From: DAISKN01 sp963716925
GTDB lineage: Bacteria > Acidobacteriota > Vicinamibacteria > Marinacidobacterales > SMYC01
Direction of reading: 5' to 3'
DNA: 64,000 nucleotides
Assembly: GCA_963716925.1 (NCBI GenBank)
Contig: CAVQUX010000014.1
Coordinates: forward strand, 868,001 to 932,000
Position numbers and translations under genes: made by a program. How positions within the stretch are numbered: the first letter of the stretch is position 1; every line of letters begins with the position of its first letter. Below are positions 7,155-16,824 of the stretch, piece after piece. The notes below the pieces were generated by a model. It was given only the letters and a program-made list of their open reading frames with translations, did no database searches and was not told the origin of the DNA.

Positions 7155-8219
7155 TCAGCTCAAGCCGGCGATCGTGATCTCGACGCTTCGTTCGTGGGCT
7201 TGCGCGGGCTGCCACTGCACCAGAATCGGGCTCTGGTAGGTGCCGCGCACGAGGAGCGGCCGGTCGTTCGCCTCGTCGTGCCTCGCAAGGAAGGTCACGC
7301 GCCGCGAGCGCAGCAGGCGCCGCGCGGGAACCGACATGAGCTTGGCCATCGTGCGCTCGAGCACGGACTCGTCCCAGCGCAGCGCCTCCATCAGTGAGTT
7401 GACCAGTCGCGGGAAGTCGTACTTCGCGTAATTGATCGTCTTGGTCGGGATGGAGAGGGGATCCGCGATCATGTTGCGGCCCCTCTGGGCCGCGAACTTG
7501 AGCGGGTCCTTGAGCACGTCGACGAGGTCGTGGCGCATCAGCATCGTCTCGTACTCGTTGACGGTGAGCCCCACGTGGCGCTCGTTCGGGCCGAGCGAGA
7601 TGTCGACGCGCCCCCTCTCGAGGCCGGAGGCCGCGAGCAGATCGTTGACGCGGTCGACGAGCCCGAGCCGCGGGTCGCCGAGGTTCACGGCGTCGATCGG
7701 GTGGCGCGAGACCGGGACCACGAACGGCTCGCGGGCGACGACGCGCTCCCGGTCGTAGGCCACGATCGTGGTGCGGCGCTTGCGGCGCGCGTCGCCGTTC
7801 GTGCCGTCGAGGTCGATGAAGTAGACGGGCGCGAGGGGCTGGTTGCGGTAGGTGACGCAGTTGCGCATCCCGGAGCCGATGAAGGTGAGGTGGGAGTCTG
7901 CGTTCTTGGGCTCCGTCTCCTTCTGCGCGTCCGTGAGCTCGTCTCGCAGCTCCATCTGGTCGTGGCGGTAATCCGCGTCAGGCGGGAAGAGCGCGTGCCA
8001 GGCGTCGAAGAACTGGGCGACCCGTCCGTGGTGGTGGTGCATGCGGCCGGCGAGGCTCTGGTCCAGGTAGCCGGCGGTCGTGTGAAGCGAGCAGTAAAAC
8101 GTCCGGCTGTAGCGGTGGAGCAGGTCGCCCGCCTCGGCGTTGATTTTCTGGTTGACGTCGACCGCCTCGAATCGGCGGCTCGGGCTGAGCGTCAGGTGGA
8201 TTTCAGCGGGTGTCGCCAT
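7155..8219 (-). CDS. Enlarged YjbQ/UPF0047-like protein
   Basis: 354 residues. The N-terminal 140 or so resemble the YjbQ/UPF0047 family: a short strand, a CSLHTTAGYLDQSL segment where the family has its conserved HTTAG, a histidine run (MHHHHGRV), and SHLTFIGSGMRNCVTYRNQPL leading to VYFIDLDG, the family's metal/active-site pattern. Members normally have about 140 residues and some have thiamine-phosphate synthase activity. Here about 200 further residues of no recognised family follow, including VPVSRHPID, NERHVGLTVNEYETM and LMRHDLVDVLKD segments. Function is unknown. It is transcribed away from uvrC and has no functional partner nearby. Confidence 0.6.
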   Translation of the reverse strand: MATPAEIHLTLSPSRRFEAVDVNQKINAEAGDLLHRYSRTFYCSLHTTAGYLDQSLAGRMHHHHGRVAQFFDAWHALFPPDADYRHDQMELRDELTDAQKETEPKNADSHLTFIGSGMRNCVTYRNQPLAPVYFIDLDGTNGDARRKRRTTIVAYDRERVVAREPFVVPVSRHPIDAVNLGDPRLGLVDRVNDLLAASGLERGRVDISLGPNERHVGLTVNEYETMLMRHDLVDVLKDPLKFAAQRGRNMIADPLSIPTKTINYAKYDFPRLVNSLMEALRWDESVLERTMAKLMSVPARRLLRSRRVTFLARHDEANDRPLLVRGTYQSPILVQWQPAQAHERSVEITIAGLS

Positions 8220-8307
8220 CTCGATACGCGGACACTATTGTTACACTCGAAGGCGCTCCGAACCAAGTGCTCTTTGGCGCGGCGGCCGCGCTGTAAAATG
8301 CCCGTAA

Positions 8308-10121
8308 ATGGGCGTGGAGCTGCGCAAGAAGCTCGAGGACCTTCCGCGGTCCGCGGGGGTCTACCTCTTCAAGGGCCAGGGCGGGGAGATCCTGTACGTC
8401 GGAAAAGCGCGCTCGCTCCGAAGCCGCGTGCGGTCCTACTTTCAGGAAGCGCGCGTCGATAGCCCCCGCCTCGACCGGCTGGTGGACCGCGTGGAGGACG
8501 TCGAGATTGTCGTCACCGACACCGAGCGCGAGGCGCTGGTCCTCGAGAACAGCCTCATCAAGACCCACAAGCCCCGCTTCAACGTTCTCCTCCGGGACGA
8601 CAAGAATCATCCGTACCTGAAGCTCACGCTCGAGGAAAGCTACCCTCGGCTCTACATCGTGCGGCAGCCGGGCTCGGACGGGAACGTCTATTCCGGGCCC
8701 TACGTGCCCGCGAGCCTCGCGAGGAAGACGGCGAACCTGGTGCATCGGCTCTTCGGGATCCGTAACTGCAAGGAGAAGCTCGACGGGAAGAGGCCGCGGC
8801 CCTGCCTCCAGTATCAGATTCATCGATGCATCGCTCCCTGCGTCGACACCATCGTGAGCCTCGAGACCTATCGGAAGGCCGCGGAGGACGCGCGCCTGTT
8901 CCTCGAGGGAAGGAACGACGACCTGATCGCTTCCCTGCAAGAGCAAGATGCTCGAGGAGGCGTCGAGCCGAGCGGTTCGAGGAAGCGGCCCGGCTCCGCG
9001 ACAACGTGCGGATGCTCGAAGACCTCGCCACGCGGCAGAAGATGGCGGGAGTCCGGGGCGACGAGAGCGACGTCTTCGGCTTCTACCGCGAGGGAAGCCA
9101 GGCGGTGCTCCAGGTGTTCTCGATCCGCTCGGGGAAAGTAGTCGATCGCGACAGCTTCCTTCTCGAGAACATCGACTTTCACGACGATGCGGCGCTGGTG
9201 GAAGCGAGCTTGAAGCAGTACTACGAGCTCGGGCGCTTTCTCCCCTCGACGATCCATGTGCCCACGGATTTCTCCTACCGCGAGGCGGTGGCCGAGGAGC
9301 TGACGGCTCAGAAGGGAAGCCGGGTTGCGATTCTCGTCCCTCGACGAGGAGGGAAGAAACGCCTGGTGGAGCTGGTCTCGAAGAACGCCCGCCTCGCCTA
9401 CGAGCTCGACTTCCGCGAGGAGGGACGCCAGGCGGTCCAGCGCCTCGAAGAGCTCCAGAAAGTGCTCGAGCTTCCCTACCGGCCGGAGCGCATCGAGGGC
9501 TTCGACATCTCCAACATCCAGGGAAGCGAGGTCGTTGCTTCGATGGTGGTCTTCGAGCGCGGGCAGCCGAAGAGGAGCGACTACCGGAAGTTCAAGATCC
9601 GGAGTCTCGAGAAAGGCAAACCCGACGACTTCGCCGCGATGCGCGAGGTGGTGATGCGGCGGTACCGCCGGCTTCTCGAGGAGGGGGCGGAGCTCCCCGA
9701 CCTGGTGCTCATCGACGGGGGGAAGGGACAGCTCGGCGCGGCGCTCGAGGGTCTGGAGGAGCTGGGACTCTCCCATCTTCCGACGGTGAGCCTGGCGAAG
9801 AAGGAAGAGTGGATCTTCCGTCCCGGACTGGCCGAGCCTCTGGTGCTCGATCATCACTCGCCAGCGCTCCAGCTTCTTCAGCGGACCCGGGACGAGGCCC
9901 ACCGGTTCGCCGTGACTTTCCACCGCCAGCAGAGAAAGGCGCGCGACCTCCGTTCGTCGCTCGATACCATCCCCGGGATTGGCCCGCGCAACCGCAAGAA
10001 GCTCCTCATCCGCTTCAAGAGTCTCAAGGGAGTGAAGGCCGCGGAGCTCTCGGATTTGAAGGAGGTGCTGGGAGAAAAGCTGGGAGAGCGGGTCCATCAG
10101 CACGTGAGGGAGAACCTCTAG
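8308..10121 (+). CDS. uvrC: UvrC excinuclease subunit, reading frame broken by two +1 indels
   Basis: UvrC makes both incisions in nucleotide excision repair with UvrAB. The N-terminal GIY-YIG domain (AGVYLFKGQGGEILYVGKARSLRSRVRSYF) is in one frame up to about 8946. The UVR helix pair, the RNase H-like nuclease domain (GFDISNIQGSEVVASMVVFE) and the C-terminal HhH domain (DTIPGIGPRNRKKLL) are in another frame to 10121. Skipping one base near 8947 and one near 8969 restores a UVR helix with the exact family spacing (M..A....FEEAARLRDN). Total length would be about 600 residues, normal for UvrC. Because the gene is otherwise perfect, sequence error is the simplest explanation. Confidence 0.9.
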
Positions 10122-10153
10122 CTTCTGTGCTAGCATCGCGGCGCCACGACGAA

Positions 10154-11155
10154 ATGGGGAAAAAACGCGTTCTTTCCGGCATGCGGCCCACGGGGGCCGC
10201 GCACCTCGGTCATCTGGTGGGGGCATTCGAGAACTGGGTGGCGATGCAGGACGAGCTCGAATGTTTCTACTGCATCGTCGACTGGCACGCTTTGACCACG
10301 GACTATGCGAATACCACCGAGCTTCGGAACAACATCCGCGAGCTCGCCCTCGACTTCCTCGCCGTCGGGCTCGACCCGAACCGCTCGACGCTCTTCGTCC
10401 AGTCGCACGTTCCCGCGCACGCCGAGCTCCACCTGCTGCTTTCGATGGTCGTCCCCTTGCCATGGCTCGAGCGGGTCCCGACCTACAAGGAGCAGATCGA
10501 GCAGCTCCGGGAGAAGGAGCTGAACACCTACGGGTTCCTGGGCTATCCGCTGCTGCAATCTGCGGACATCCTCATCTATCGTGCCGACTTCGTCCCGGTG
10601 GGCGAAGACCAGAAGCCTCACGTCGAGCTCACCCGGGAGATCGCCCGCCGGTTCAACAATTTCTACGGGTCGGTGCTTTCCGAGCCCGACGTCCGGCTCA
10701 CGCCGACTCCGAAGCTTCCCGGAACCGACGGCCGCAAGATGTCCAAGAGCTACGCCAACACCATCAATCTCGCCGAAGACGAGAAGTCGGTCCGCCAGAA
10801 GCTCAAGACCATGGTGACCGACCCGGCGAGGAAGCTCCGGACCGATCCCGGGGACCCGGAGATCTGTCCGGTCTTCGATCTGCACAAGGTGTTCTCGACT
10901 GAGGCGACCCGGTCGTGGGCGGCCGAGGGCTGCAGAACCGCGGGCATCGGCTGCATCGAGTGCAAGAGCACCCTCGCTAATCACCTGGTCGCGCGCATCG
11001 CTCCCATCGGCGAAAGGCGCCGGGACTATGAAAAGCGTCCCGACGACGTGCGCGACATCTTTCTCGAGGGCGCTCGCCGAGCCCGGGAAGTCACGGAAAC
11101 CACGATGACCGACGTACGCTCCGCGGTGAAGCTGCCGCCGCCGACCGAGTTATGA
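10154..11155 (+). CDS. trpS: Tryptophanyl-tRNA synthetase
   Basis: A 333-residue class I synthetase that charges tRNA-Trp. The HIGH-class motif is in GMRPTGAAHLGHLVGAFENW, near residue 10-25. The tryptophan/adenylate-binding region includes YPLLQSADILIYRADFVPVGEDQKPHVELTREIARRFN, and the KMSKS loop is DGRKMSKSYANTI near residue 195. Length fits the short bacterial type. The ATG at 10154 follows a 32-base gap after uvrC. The stop codon overlaps the scpA start (ATGA), placing it at the head of a run of coupled genes through cmk. Confidence 0.97.
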   Translation: MGKKRVLSGMRPTGAAHLGHLVGAFENWVAMQDELECFYCIVDWHALTTDYANTTELRNNIRELALDFLAVGLDPNRSTLFVQSHVPAHAELHLLLSMVVPLPWLERVPTYKEQIEQLREKELNTYGFLGYPLLQSADILIYRADFVPVGEDQKPHVELTREIARRFNNFYGSVLSEPDVRLTPTPKLPGTDGRKMSKSYANTINLAEDEKSVRQKLKTMVTDPARKLRTDPGDPEICPVFDLHKVFSTEATRSWAAEGCRTAGIGCIECKSTLANHLVARIAPIGERRRDYEKRPDDVRDIFLEGARRAREVTETTMTDVRSAVKLPPPTEL

Positions 11156-11979
11156 GCGGGACCGAGCTTTATCTGGGTCCATCGACCAACGAAGACGGCT
11201 CGATCGAGCCGCGCTACCACGTGCGGCTTCCGGTCTTCGACGGCCCGATGGAGCTGCTTCTGCACCTCATTCGCAAGAACGAGGTGGACATCTACGACAT
11301 CCCCATCGCCGAGATCACCCGTCAGTATCTGGAAACGCTCGATCTGATGGAGGAGCTCAACATCGACCTCGCGAGCGAATTCCTGGTGATGGCGGCGACG
11401 CTCATCCACATCAAGTCGAAGATGCTCCTGCCCCCGCCCCACGAGGACGGGACCACGGACGAGCTCGGGGAGGATCCGAGAAACGAGCTCGTGGCCAGGC
11501 TCCTCGAGTACCAGCGCTACAAGGAGGCGGCGCAGCAGCTCCACCAGCAGGAGGAGGTGCGCGCAGCGATCTGGATCCGGCCCGAGGACAGGGTGCGCTC
11601 CCTCGAGGGCCGCGAGGGGACGAACGGCCACCACGAGGCGTCGTCGGACGGCCTGGTCGAAGTGGACCTCTTCGAGCTCTTCAGCGCGTTCCGCGAAGTC
11701 CTCGAACGGGTGCGGCAGAGGGTCGATCTCGTCTACGAACGGGAGGTGATCTCGATCGAAGAGATGATCGAGCGCGTGAAGAAACGCCTCTCGCCCGGAG
11801 CGCAGTCGTTTTTCGTCGACCTGTTCGAAGAAGCCTACGATCGCGCGACGGTGATCGTGACTTTTCTCGCGATTCTGGAGCTCACGCGGCTCCGCGAGAT
11901 TCGAATCTTTCAGCAGAACCTCTTCGGACCCATTCACGTCCAGCGCCTATTTTCCGAAAGCGGGGCGGAGTCCACTTGA
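11152..11979 (+). CDS. scpA: Segregation and condensation protein A (kleisin)
   Basis: A 275-residue ScpA, the kleisin that bridges SMC heads and recruits ScpB in the bacterial condensin. The family's opening is clear: YHVRLPVFDGPMELLLHLIRKNEVDIYDIPIAEIT, then MAATLIHIKSKMLLP. The C-terminal winged-helix part (VTFLAILELTRLREIRIFQ) binds the SMC head. It overlaps trpS by four bases and scpB by four bases, the standard scpAB order. A charged linker of about 60 residues in the middle is normal. Confidence 0.95.
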   Translation: MSGTELYLGPSTNEDGSIEPRYHVRLPVFDGPMELLLHLIRKNEVDIYDIPIAEITRQYLETLDLMEELNIDLASEFLVMAATLIHIKSKMLLPPPHEDGTTDELGEDPRNELVARLLEYQRYKEAAQQLHQQEEVRAAIWIRPEDRVRSLEGREGTNGHHEASSDGLVEVDLFELFSAFREVLERVRQRVDLVYEREVISIEEMIERVKKRLSPGAQSFFVDLFEEAYDRATVIVTFLAILELTRLREIRIFQQNLFGPIHVQRLFSESGAEST

Positions 11980-12767
11980 ACGGCGAAGAACCCATTCCTT
12001 CCGCGGACCTCGAGACCGCGTCCGCCACCCCCGAAGAGCTCGAAGTTCCGCAGAGCCCCGAGGGCGGGGAAGACGGTACGGACGCGGCCCCGGCAATGTC
12101 TCTTCCCGAGGTCCAGGCGAGCGTCGAGGCGCTTCTCTACGCCTCGGGCGAGCCGCTGTCGGTCAAGGACCTGAAGAAGGCCCTCCCCGAGGCCGGCGAT
12201 CGAATCCGGTCCGTGCTCGAGCAGCTGACGGAGCTCTACGGCCGGGAGGGCCGGGGGTTGCAGCTCGTCGAGGTCGCCGGCGGCTTCCAGATCACCACCC
12301 GCCCCGAGTTCCACGAGGTGGTCTCGAGGCTCCTTTCGAGCCCCAAGCCGGCGAGGCTCTCCCTTCAAGCGCTCGAGACACTGGCGGTCATCGCCTACCG
12401 GCAGCCGATCACCGTGCCCGAGCTCATGGACCTCCGCGGCGTGCGCTCCGCCTCCGTGGTGCGCACGCTTCTCGAGAAGAAGCTCGTGCGAATCGTCGGG
12501 CGGAAGCCCGTGGTCGGCCGTCCGCTCTTGTACGGCACGACCAAGGAGTTCATGCTGCGTTTCGGGCTCAAGGACCTTCGGGATCTCCCTCAGCTCAAGG
12601 ACATGTCGGAAGTCTTCGGAGACGAGGTCGCGCTGCAGCTCGAAGCGTCCGAGGAACCCGGAGAGCCCGTCGAGGCCGCAGGGATGCAGAACGCGGGCGA
12701 CATCGCGGCCGGTGAAGGGCCGCCGCCCGGAGAGGAAGACGTCGCCGACGACGCTTCGGAGCCGTGA
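11976..12767 (+). CDS. scpB: Segregation and condensation protein B
   Basis: A 263-residue ScpB starting with TTG inside the scpA stop (TTGA overlap). The two winged-helix domains are recognisable: VEALLYASGEPLSVKDL in the first, and LSLQALETLAVIAYRQPITVPELMDLRGVRS in the second, followed by GRPLLYGTTKEFMLRFGLKDLRDLP. ScpB dimers bind ScpA and help load SMC on DNA near the origin. About 35 acidic residues precede the first domain and about 55 follow the last, both low-complexity tails. The stop overlaps the rluB GTG by four bases. Confidence 0.95.
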   Translation: MNGEEPIPSADLETASATPEELEVPQSPEGGEDGTDAAPAMSLPEVQASVEALLYASGEPLSVKDLKKALPEAGDRIRSVLEQLTELYGREGRGLQLVEVAGGFQITTRPEFHEVVSRLLSSPKPARLSLQALETLAVIAYRQPITVPELMDLRGVRSASVVRTLLEKKLVRIVGRKPVVGRPLLYGTTKEFMLRFGLKDLRDLPQLKDMSEVFGDEVALQLEASEEPGEPVEAAGMQNAGDIAAGEGPPPGEEDVADDASEP

Positions 12768-13678
12768 GAGAGCGTCTTCAGAAGATTCTCTCGAACGCGG
12801 GGATCGCTTCCCGGCGCGCCGCCGAGAAGCTGATGGAAGAAGGCCGGGTCGAGGTCGACGGAAGGGTGGTCCGCGAGCTCGGGACGAGCGCGGATCCGGA
12901 GACCCAGGATATCCGCGTCGACGGAACGCGGGTAAGGGCGGGGAAACCGCGACGCTACGTGGCTCTAAACAAGCCGAAGGGATACGTCACCACCCGCTCC
13001 GATCCGGGCCGCAGGCCCACGGTGATGGAGCTCCTGCCGCCGGCGTTCCGAAGCCTGTACCCCGTCGGAAGGCTCGATATGGGATCGACCGGCCTTCTCA
13101 TCCTGACCGACGACGGAGCGCTCGCGCAGCGGCTCACTCACCCCCGCTTCGGAATCGAAAAGACCTATCTCGTGACCCTCGCGGGGCAGCCGGACGGGAA
13201 GACCCTCGACCGGGCCATCCGCGGCATCGTCGTCGAAGGCGAGCGGCTCGCTCTCGAGGAGGTCGAGGTTCTCGGCGGCCGGACCGACCGGAGGCCGCCC
13301 AAGACGCCTCCGGACTCCTCGAGCGAGCGCACCCGGCTTCGCGCCACGCTTCGCCGCGGGAAGAACCGAGAAATTCGACGCCTGTTCGAGGCGCTCGGCT
13401 TTCCAGTGGTCGACCTTCACCGCGAGAGGATCGGGGGCCTCTCGGTCAAAGGCATCCCGCCCGGTGCCTTCCGCCCCCTGAGCCGCGGCGAAGTCGAGCT
13501 CCTGGAGCAGCGCCCGCGGAAGCGTTGGGGAATGCACGGACGAACCTATCAGCCCGAGCGCAGGACGCGCGAGTCGGGTGCCTTGAAAGAAAGCACCGGG
13601 CCCGGAGGGCCCGTCCTCCCCGCGCGAGGAGCGCGGGGAGTGCGCGAGGCGAAGAGCCTCGCGCACAATAAGAAATGA
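12764..13678 (+). CDS. rluB: Ribosomal large-subunit pseudouridine synthase (RluB/RsuA family)
   Basis: A 304-residue pseudouridine synthase. An N-terminal S4 RNA-binding domain (RLQKILSNAGIASRRAAEKLMEEGRVEVDG) is followed by the catalytic domain with GRLDMGSTGLLILTDDG, which carries the catalytic aspartate, and RRGKNREIRRLFEALG near the end. It modifies 23S rRNA in the cytosol. The last 25-30 residues, starting GPGGPVLPARGARG, are encoded by the three-hairpin repeat at 13597-13665 and are not part of the family, so the repeat has extended or replaced the original C-terminus. The stop overlaps the cmk ATG. Confidence 0.93.
   Translation: MRERLQKILSNAGIASRRAAEKLMEEGRVEVDGRVVRELGTSADPETQDIRVDGTRVRAGKPRRYVALNKPKGYVTTRSDPGRRPTVMELLPPAFRSLYPVGRLDMGSTGLLILTDDGALAQRLTHPRFGIEKTYLVTLAGQPDGKTLDRAIRGIVVEGERLALEEVEVLGGRTDRRPPKTPPDSSSERTRLRATLRRGKNREIRRLFEALGFPVVDLHRERIGGLSVKGIPPGAFRPLSRGEVELLEQRPRKRWGMHGRTYQPERRTRESGALKESTGPGGPVLPARGARGVREAKSLAHNKK
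13597..13665. repeat. Three-hairpin palindromic repeat, copy 1 (inside rluB 3' end)
   Basis: Three perfect hairpins stand in a row: CGGGCCC/GGGCCCG around GGA (13597-13613); a 10-base-pair stem with loop GAGGA (13616-13640); and a 10-base-pair stem with loop GAAGA (13641-13665). A second copy lies at 16747-16813. This copy is translated as the RluB C-terminal tail and ends 10 bases before the cmk start. Confidence 0.8.
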
Positions 13679-14349
13679 CCCGCAAGCCCATCATCGCCAT
13701 CGATGGTCCCGCGGGGGCGGGCAAGACCACCGCCGCCAGGAACCTCGCGGACAAGCTCGGCCTCGTCTACCTCGATACCGGGGCCACGTTCCGCGCGGTG
13801 GCGCTCAAGGCGCTTCGCGACGGCGTTCCCCTCGACGACGAGTCGGGCCTGCTCTCGATCGCGGAGCGGTGCGACATCGCTTTCGCCGGGGAGCGCTTCG
13901 AGCGAATCCTCCTGGACGGAGAGGATGTCTCCCGCGCCATCCGGGAGGCTCCGGTTGCCCTGGCTTCTTCGCGGGTCGCGGTTCACCCGCGCCTGCGAGC
14001 GATCCTGGTCAAGCTCTGGAGAAAGATCGGCGCCTCCGGGGGGGTGATTCTCGAAGGGCGCGACATCGGGACCGAGGTGTTCCCCGACGCCGAGCTCAAG
14101 TTCTTCCTCGACGCGGGCCAGGGGGAGCGCGCGAGCCGAAGGTTCCACGAACAGGGGGACGCCGGCCTGAGCCTCGAGGGCGTGAAGCGCGAGCTCCAGG
14201 TTCGCGACGAGACCGATAGAAGCCGGGCGCACTCCCCCCTGCGGCGTGCCGCGGACGCCATCCTCGTCGATACCACGCACCTGACCCCGGAGGAAACGCT
14301 CGCCATTCTGCTAGAAGAGGCCCGGACGCGTTTGGGCTGGTCGGCTTGA
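13675..14349 (+). CDS. cmk: Cytidylate kinase
   Basis: A 224-residue (d)CMP kinase that makes CDP for nucleic-acid synthesis. The P-loop is DGPAGAGKTTAARNLA at residues 8-23, followed by LGLVYLDTGATFRAVALKAL for substrate binding and VILEGRDIGTEVFPDAELKFFLDA in the core. The C-terminal RDETDRSRAHSPLRRAADAILVDTTHLT is the family's lid and nucleotide-binding end. It overlaps rluB by four bases and is followed after 141 bases by rpsA, the classic cmk-rpsA-ihfB order. Confidence 0.96.
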   Translation: MTRKPIIAIDGPAGAGKTTAARNLADKLGLVYLDTGATFRAVALKALRDGVPLDDESGLLSIAERCDIAFAGERFERILLDGEDVSRAIREAPVALASSRVAVHPRLRAILVKLWRKIGASGGVILEGRDIGTEVFPDAELKFFLDAGQGERASRRFHEQGDAGLSLEGVKRELQVRDETDRSRAHSPLRRAADAILVDTTHLTPEETLAILLEEARTRLGWSA

Positions 14350-14490
14350 CTAAGCCGATTAAACAGAGTAGGATAACGGCTTGCAGGTCAGCCCGCCCGA
14401 ATCGCAGCGCGAGCCTCGAAAAGTTTGACCCGCCGAAAGAGACGAGCTCACCTGTAAATCGATGTAGCTCTAGGAGGAACCATAACAGGC

Positions 14491-16257
<1,767 letters not shown>

Positions 16258-16363
16258 TTCGAAGACCTCCGAGGCTCGCGGGGCAGAGAGAAGGCCCCGC
16301 GAGCCGCGCGGAGGCGGAAGACGTGAGCGAATGGATACATCGAGCACGGATAGGAGCCCAGTC

Positions 16364-16672
16364 ATGACGAAAGCGGAGCTCATCGAAGAGGTGTCCCGGG
16401 TTTCGGACCTGACCAAGAAGCACTCCGAGATTATCGTGGACACCGTCTTCAAGAGCATCATCAATGCTCTGCACCGGGGCGACAAGATCGAGCTCCGGGG
16501 CTTCGGGAGCTTCCGCATCCGCCAGAGGGAGTCCCGCAAGGGGAGAAACCCCAAGACCGGCGAGCGCGTGGACGTGCCGGCGAAGAAGGTTCCCTACTTC
16601 AAGCCGGGCAAGGAGCTCAAGGAGCTCATCAACACTTCCGAAGAGATGGGACTCGCCGCGGCCGAAGAGTAG
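16364..16672 (+). CDS. IHF/HU-family DNA-bending protein
   Basis: A 102-residue histone-like protein. The N-terminal helices (MTKAELIEEVSRVSDLTKKHSEIIVDTVF) and the beta-arm region with GFGSFRIRQRESRKGRNPKTGERVDVPAKKVPYFKPGKELK are canonical. Position directly after rpsA is that of ihfB, the IHF beta subunit, but HU and IHF cannot be separated from sequence alone. The ATG at 16364 is preferred because AGGAG lies 8-9 bases upstream; an in-frame ATG at 16331 would add eleven residues. Confidence 0.92.
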   Translation: MTKAELIEEVSRVSDLTKKHSEIIVDTVFKSIINALHRGDKIELRGFGSFRIRQRESRKGRNPKTGERVDVPAKKVPYFKPGKELKELINTSEEMGLAAAEE

Positions 16673-16746
16673 CCTTCGAGACGCTCGTCGCCTCGCGAGC
16701 CACCGCGGTAAAGTAGGAAGAAGCGACCGCCCTCTTTGCAGAGGCA

Positions 16747-16813
16747 ACGGGCCCGGAGGGCCCGTCCTCCCGGCGCGAGGAGCGCCGGGAGCGAGCGCCC
16801 CGAGGAGGGGCGC
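16747..16813. repeat. Three-hairpin palindromic repeat, copy 2 (upstream of icmF)
   Basis: Hairpins: ACGGGCCC/GGGCCCGT around GGA (16747-16765), a 10-base-pair stem with loop GAGGA (16767-16791), and GCGCCCC/GGGGCGC with loop GAGGA (16795-16813). The first hairpin is shared with copy 1. The second stem differs at one C-G pair that is flipped to G-C on both arms. It ends 11 bases before the icmF start codon, where it could influence translation. Confidence 0.8.
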
Positions 16814-16824
16814 GAGCACTGAGG

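Noticed and set aside
8941..8975. Programmed frameshift site in uvrC
   Set aside because: Two shifts 22 bases apart, without a stop codon, slippery heptamer or downstream structure, do not fit any known recoding signal.
14350..14490. Sigma-70 promoter TTGACC to TGTAAAT upstream of rpsA
   Set aside because: The spacing is about 22 bases, too long, so I do not list it, although a promoter must lie here or upstream.
16673..16824. Cobalamin riboswitch upstream of icmF
   Set aside because: The 152 bases hold the hairpin repeat but no B12-box (GCCACTG-like) motif and too little space for the full aptamer.
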